Assembly: GCF_021654575.1 (NCBI RefSeq)
Contig: NZ_AP024488.1
Coordinates: forward strand, 1,612,001-1,676,000
Direction of reading: 5' to 3'
Source: Desulfoluna limicola
GTDB taxonomy: Bacteria; Desulfobacterota; Desulfobacteria; Desulfobacterales; Desulfolunaceae
Length of the DNA: 64,000 nt
Positions 60,845-64,000 of this stretch are shown here, one piece after another. Made by a program: the position numbers and the translations under genes. Each line of letters opens with the position of its first letter. The stretch's first letter is position 1. The notes beneath the pieces are model-generated. The model worked only from the letters and a program-made list of their open reading frames with translations. It had not been told where the DNA came from and made no database searches.

Positions 60845-60921
60845 TGGCGCGCTTGGCAGGATTCGAACCTGCGACCACCTGATTCGTAGTCAGGTACTCT
60901 ATCCAGCTGAGCTACAAGCGC
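60845..60921 (-). tRNA. tRNA-Arg(ACG), copy 3, T-A acceptor variant
   Basis: Same body and ACG anticodon, but the acceptor stem is GCGCTTG with CAAGCGC: pair 6-67 is changed from C-G to T-A on both sides, so pairing is kept. Confidence 0.96.
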
Positions 60922-60978
60922 ACATGAGCCAAACATCAAATATATATGGTAACTTGAAAAAAGTCATCTCTTCGTTTG

Positions 60979-61055
60979 TGGCGCGCTTGGCAGGATTCGA
61001 ACCTGCGACCACCTGATTCGTAGTCAGGTACTCTATCCAGCTGAGCTACAAGCGC
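60979..61055 (-). tRNA. tRNA-Arg(ACG), copy 2, T-A acceptor variant
   Basis: It carries the same compensatory T-A change as the copy at 60845. The encoded CCA and ACG anticodon are intact. Confidence 0.96.
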
Positions 61056-61105
61056 ACAAGGACAAACAAAAAGCTTTGCTTTCGCAAAGCCATTTCACCT
61101 TGATG

Positions 61106-61182
61106 TGGCGCGCTCGGCAGGATTCGAACCTGCGACCACCTGATTCGTAGTCAGGTACTCTATCCAGCTGAGCTACGAGCGC
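61106..61182 (-). tRNA. tRNA-Arg(ACG), copy 1, promoter-proximal
   Basis: C-G form at acceptor pair 6-67, encoded CCA, anticodon ACG. It is the first gene after the promoter at 61201-61229. Confidence 0.96.
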
Positions 61183-61200
61183 GTCTCAAAGTTGAGTGTC

Positions 61201-61229
61201 TTTTAATCCAAAGCGCCTTGGCTTGTCAA
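61201..61229 (-). promoter_or_regulatory. sigma-70-type promoter of the tRNA-Arg array
   Basis: On the minus strand TTGACA (61229-61224), a 17-nt spacer and TTAAAA (61206-61201). The first tRNA starts 19 nt after the -10 box. No other promoter-like element is seen in the short spacers, so all five copies are probably one transcript. Confidence 0.8.
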
Positions 61230-61507
61230 CGTGAAAGTTACACTTTTTTGCCATTTGAAACAGGCGAAAGGCCCACCGCCAAAGGGTTGAGGCATGATAT
61301 CAACCCCATAGCCCCGGTCAACTATTTCATCGGGGGAGGCAATGGTTGTCGGTGGGTGCCCCAGAACACGAAAACAGACCGGGGAGGAAGAAAGGGGGTG
61401 CGCCCAAGGGTCGAATGATATATAGAATGGTCTTTCCGGCATGGGGGCCACGGTAAGGCCACCATAAAAAATGAATCGGCGCCATCCGGTGCCCCTGGGA
61501 CACTCCG

Positions 61508-62014
61508 ATGGAAAACGATACCTATTATATAGCAATGGCGCTGGAAGAAGGCAAAAAAGCTGGACAAAAAGGAGAGGTTCCTATAGGTTGCGTGGTTGTG
61601 GCGGAAAATGGAGAGGTGATTTCCGTGGCCCACAATCTGACCATTTCCCTGGCGGACCCGACGGCCCATGCGGAAATTCTCGCCATACGAAAGGCTGCCG
61701 AAGCCATTGGGAATTACAGGCTGCCGGGTTTAACACTCTATGCCACCATTGAGCCTTGCATCATGTGCATGGGCGCAATTGTCCATGCGCGGTTCTCACG
61801 AGTCGTTTTTGGTGCCCATGATGAAAAATGGGGCGGCGCAGGTTCCTTATACAACCTGGCCGATGACAGCCGGTTGAACCACTCGCTTGAGGTGGTTCCC
61901 GGGGTCAATGCCGAAGCGTGCCGAAGCCTGATACAGGACTTTTTCCGAACCAGGCGCAAGCAGAAGAAAGAATTGAAGAAAGCCGGTCTTCACCAGGAGC
62001 CGGTCCGGAAGTAA
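61508..62014 (+). CDS. tadA: tRNA-specific adenosine deaminase
   Basis: This 168-residue zinc-dependent deaminase has HAE with zinc ligand His54 and catalytic Glu56, and PCIMC with ligands Cys84 and Cys87. GAHDEKWGGAGSLYNL is the TadA-specific region that contacts the tRNA. It converts A34 to inosine in tRNA-Arg(ACG), so the enzyme and its usual sole bacterial substrate are neighbours here. It is divergent from the tRNA array, with about 280 bp between the gene and the tRNA promoter. The basic C-terminal tail (RTRRKQKKELKK) is longer than in E. coli. Confidence 0.93.
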   Translation: MENDTYYIAMALEEGKKAGQKGEVPIGCVVVAENGEVISVAHNLTISLADPTAHAEILAIRKAAEAIGNYRLPGLTLYATIEPCIMCMGAIVHARFSRVVFGAHDEKWGGAGSLYNLADDSRLNHSLEVVPGVNAEACRSLIQDFFRTRRKQKKELKKAGLHQEPVRK

Positions 62015-62140
62015 ATGCTGGATCGCCTTGCATGGCAACCCGGAGCCTGTTCAATGCCTTGCTCCGGAACATGGTTAACGATCCATCAATAATATATTAG
62101 CAAGCCGGGGGAGGCGTCCTTTCTCCGGATGAACATCTGA

Positions 62141-63490
<1,350 letters not shown>

Positions 63491-63550
63491 TGCCCCTTTT
63501 GGGTTTGACATTTGGCACGCCTTTCGATAAAAGTGTGCCCGTAAAACAAA

Positions 63551-63627
63551 CGGGATGTGGCTCAGCCTGGTAGAGCACTGCGTTCGGGACGCAGGGGTCG
63601 GAGGTTCAAATCCTCTCATCCCGACCA
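63551..63627 (+). tRNA. tRNA-Pro(CGG)
   Basis: This 77-nt gene has encoded CCA. The acceptor CGGGATG pairs with CATCCCG, the anticodon loop TTCGGGA gives CGG, and the T arm has GGTTCAAATCC. Confidence 0.95.
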
Positions 63628-64000
63628 AATATGCCCTAAAATAGGGCTCTCGGTGTAAAAACCCTATGAAATAGCATGTGTAAAACGTGTGTAAAAGTTA
63701 GGGTTGCCAAAAACGCCAAGAAAGAGCTTCTTTTTGAAATTTCGACTTGGGCACGATCAATAAAAACGCGTCTGATTCTAATGACTATCATTAAAATCAG
63801 ACGCGTTTTTTTTGTTTAATTTTAAGTGTACGTTTCGGGGATCGGTTTTCATATCCCTTTATGTCAATGTTTTGGGCTTTGAGCCTCCGACCTGAATGAG
63901 GCATCGGAGCCGGCGCTACGAGAGGGCCGTTAAGGTCTCAAATGCGCTGTCCTTTTCAGTCTGACAATGATGCTTCTCACAAAAATGGTAGGTTGGTGTC
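63628..64000. other. region downstream of tRNA-Pro, with a long palindrome
   Basis: No gene is seen to the window end. TGTGTAAAACGTGTGTAAAA near 63679 is a short direct repeat. At 63762-63810 a hairpin of about 23 bp (AAAAACGCGTCTGATT...AATCAGACGCGTTTTT, 3-nt loop, one mismatch) is followed by T and looks like a terminator. A tRNA 3' end here is a common integration site, but no integrase is in view. Confidence 0.55.

Noticed and set aside
60634..61182. Regularly spaced, nearly identical 77-bp repeats resembling a CRISPR-like array
   Set aside because: Each unit folds as tRNA-Arg(ACG) with a CCA end and T arm; the spacers are of unequal length (27-57 bp).
63778..63794. TAATGACTATCATTA looks like a Fur box
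   Set aside because: It is the loop-proximal part of a long GC-flanked terminator-like hairpin and no gene starts downstream in view; the match to the Fur consensus is partial.

Overview
The window looks like chromosomal DNA of an anaerobic, motile, Gram-negative member of the Desulfobacterota (Desulfobacteria/Desulfoluna-like). This is inferred from protein content: TRAP and tripartite tricarboxylate transporters, several sigma-54 activators, a flavodiiron protein relic, nitrogenase-like and PII-like genes, and stand-alone sensor proteins with a C-terminal four-cysteine motif common in deltaproteobacteria. There are no phage genes, no transposase, no CRISPR and no rRNA.

Layout. 0.7-4.2 kb: small single genes (DUF6172, anchored alpha/beta hydrolase, GAF sensor, flavodiiron fragment, cupin). 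4.3-12 kb: a peptide-type ABC transporter split over two divergent units (binding protein, two permeases and an amidohydrolase on minus; two ATPases on plus). 12.5-15.5 kb: a 47-residue membrane protein, a cysteine-less shortened NifE-like protein, a degenerate PII-like protein and a YdjM-type membrane protein. 16-21 kb: BrnQ and NSS amino-acid transporters and a beta-propeller protein. 21.5-30.5 kb: a sigma-54 activator divergent from a three-subunit flavin/iron-sulfur amino- or imino-acid dehydrogenase, RidA and a TRAP transporter. 31-47 kb: housekeeping and single genes (CvfB, MFS, a diadenylate-cyclase-like protein, MarC, flavin reductase, GH5 glycosidase, YaeQ, TRIC-like channel, PBP1B, TPR lipoprotein, aldo/keto reductase, methyltransferase, Pit phosphate transporter with its DUF47 partner). 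47.8-56.1 kb: a TctCBA transporter next to a PgtCBA-like sensory operon, with a sigma-54 promoter in front of tctC. 56.6-60.5 kb: chemotaxis receptor, PAS sensor, glycosyltransferase. 60.6-63.6 kb: five tandem tRNA-Arg(ACG) genes, tadA, purA and tRNA-Pro(CGG).

The most striking signal is not a gene. More than 20 intergenic sites carry one family of modular, mostly palindromic repeats. Their GCCTCCGGCGG tip lies within about 35 nt downstream of at least 16 stop codons on both strands. In three places the repeat sits between the stop codon and a true terminator, so it should be part of the 3' UTR. A central hairpin has different stem sequences in different copies, each self-complementary, around a recurring apical sequence (CGAGGAACGAGG or its complement). 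One complete 144-bp unit at 45059-45202 has GTAAC/GCAAC-type terminal inverted repeats and an 8-bp flanking duplication with one mismatch, which suggests a MITE-like origin.

All calls come from reading the sequence. No database search or folding program was run.
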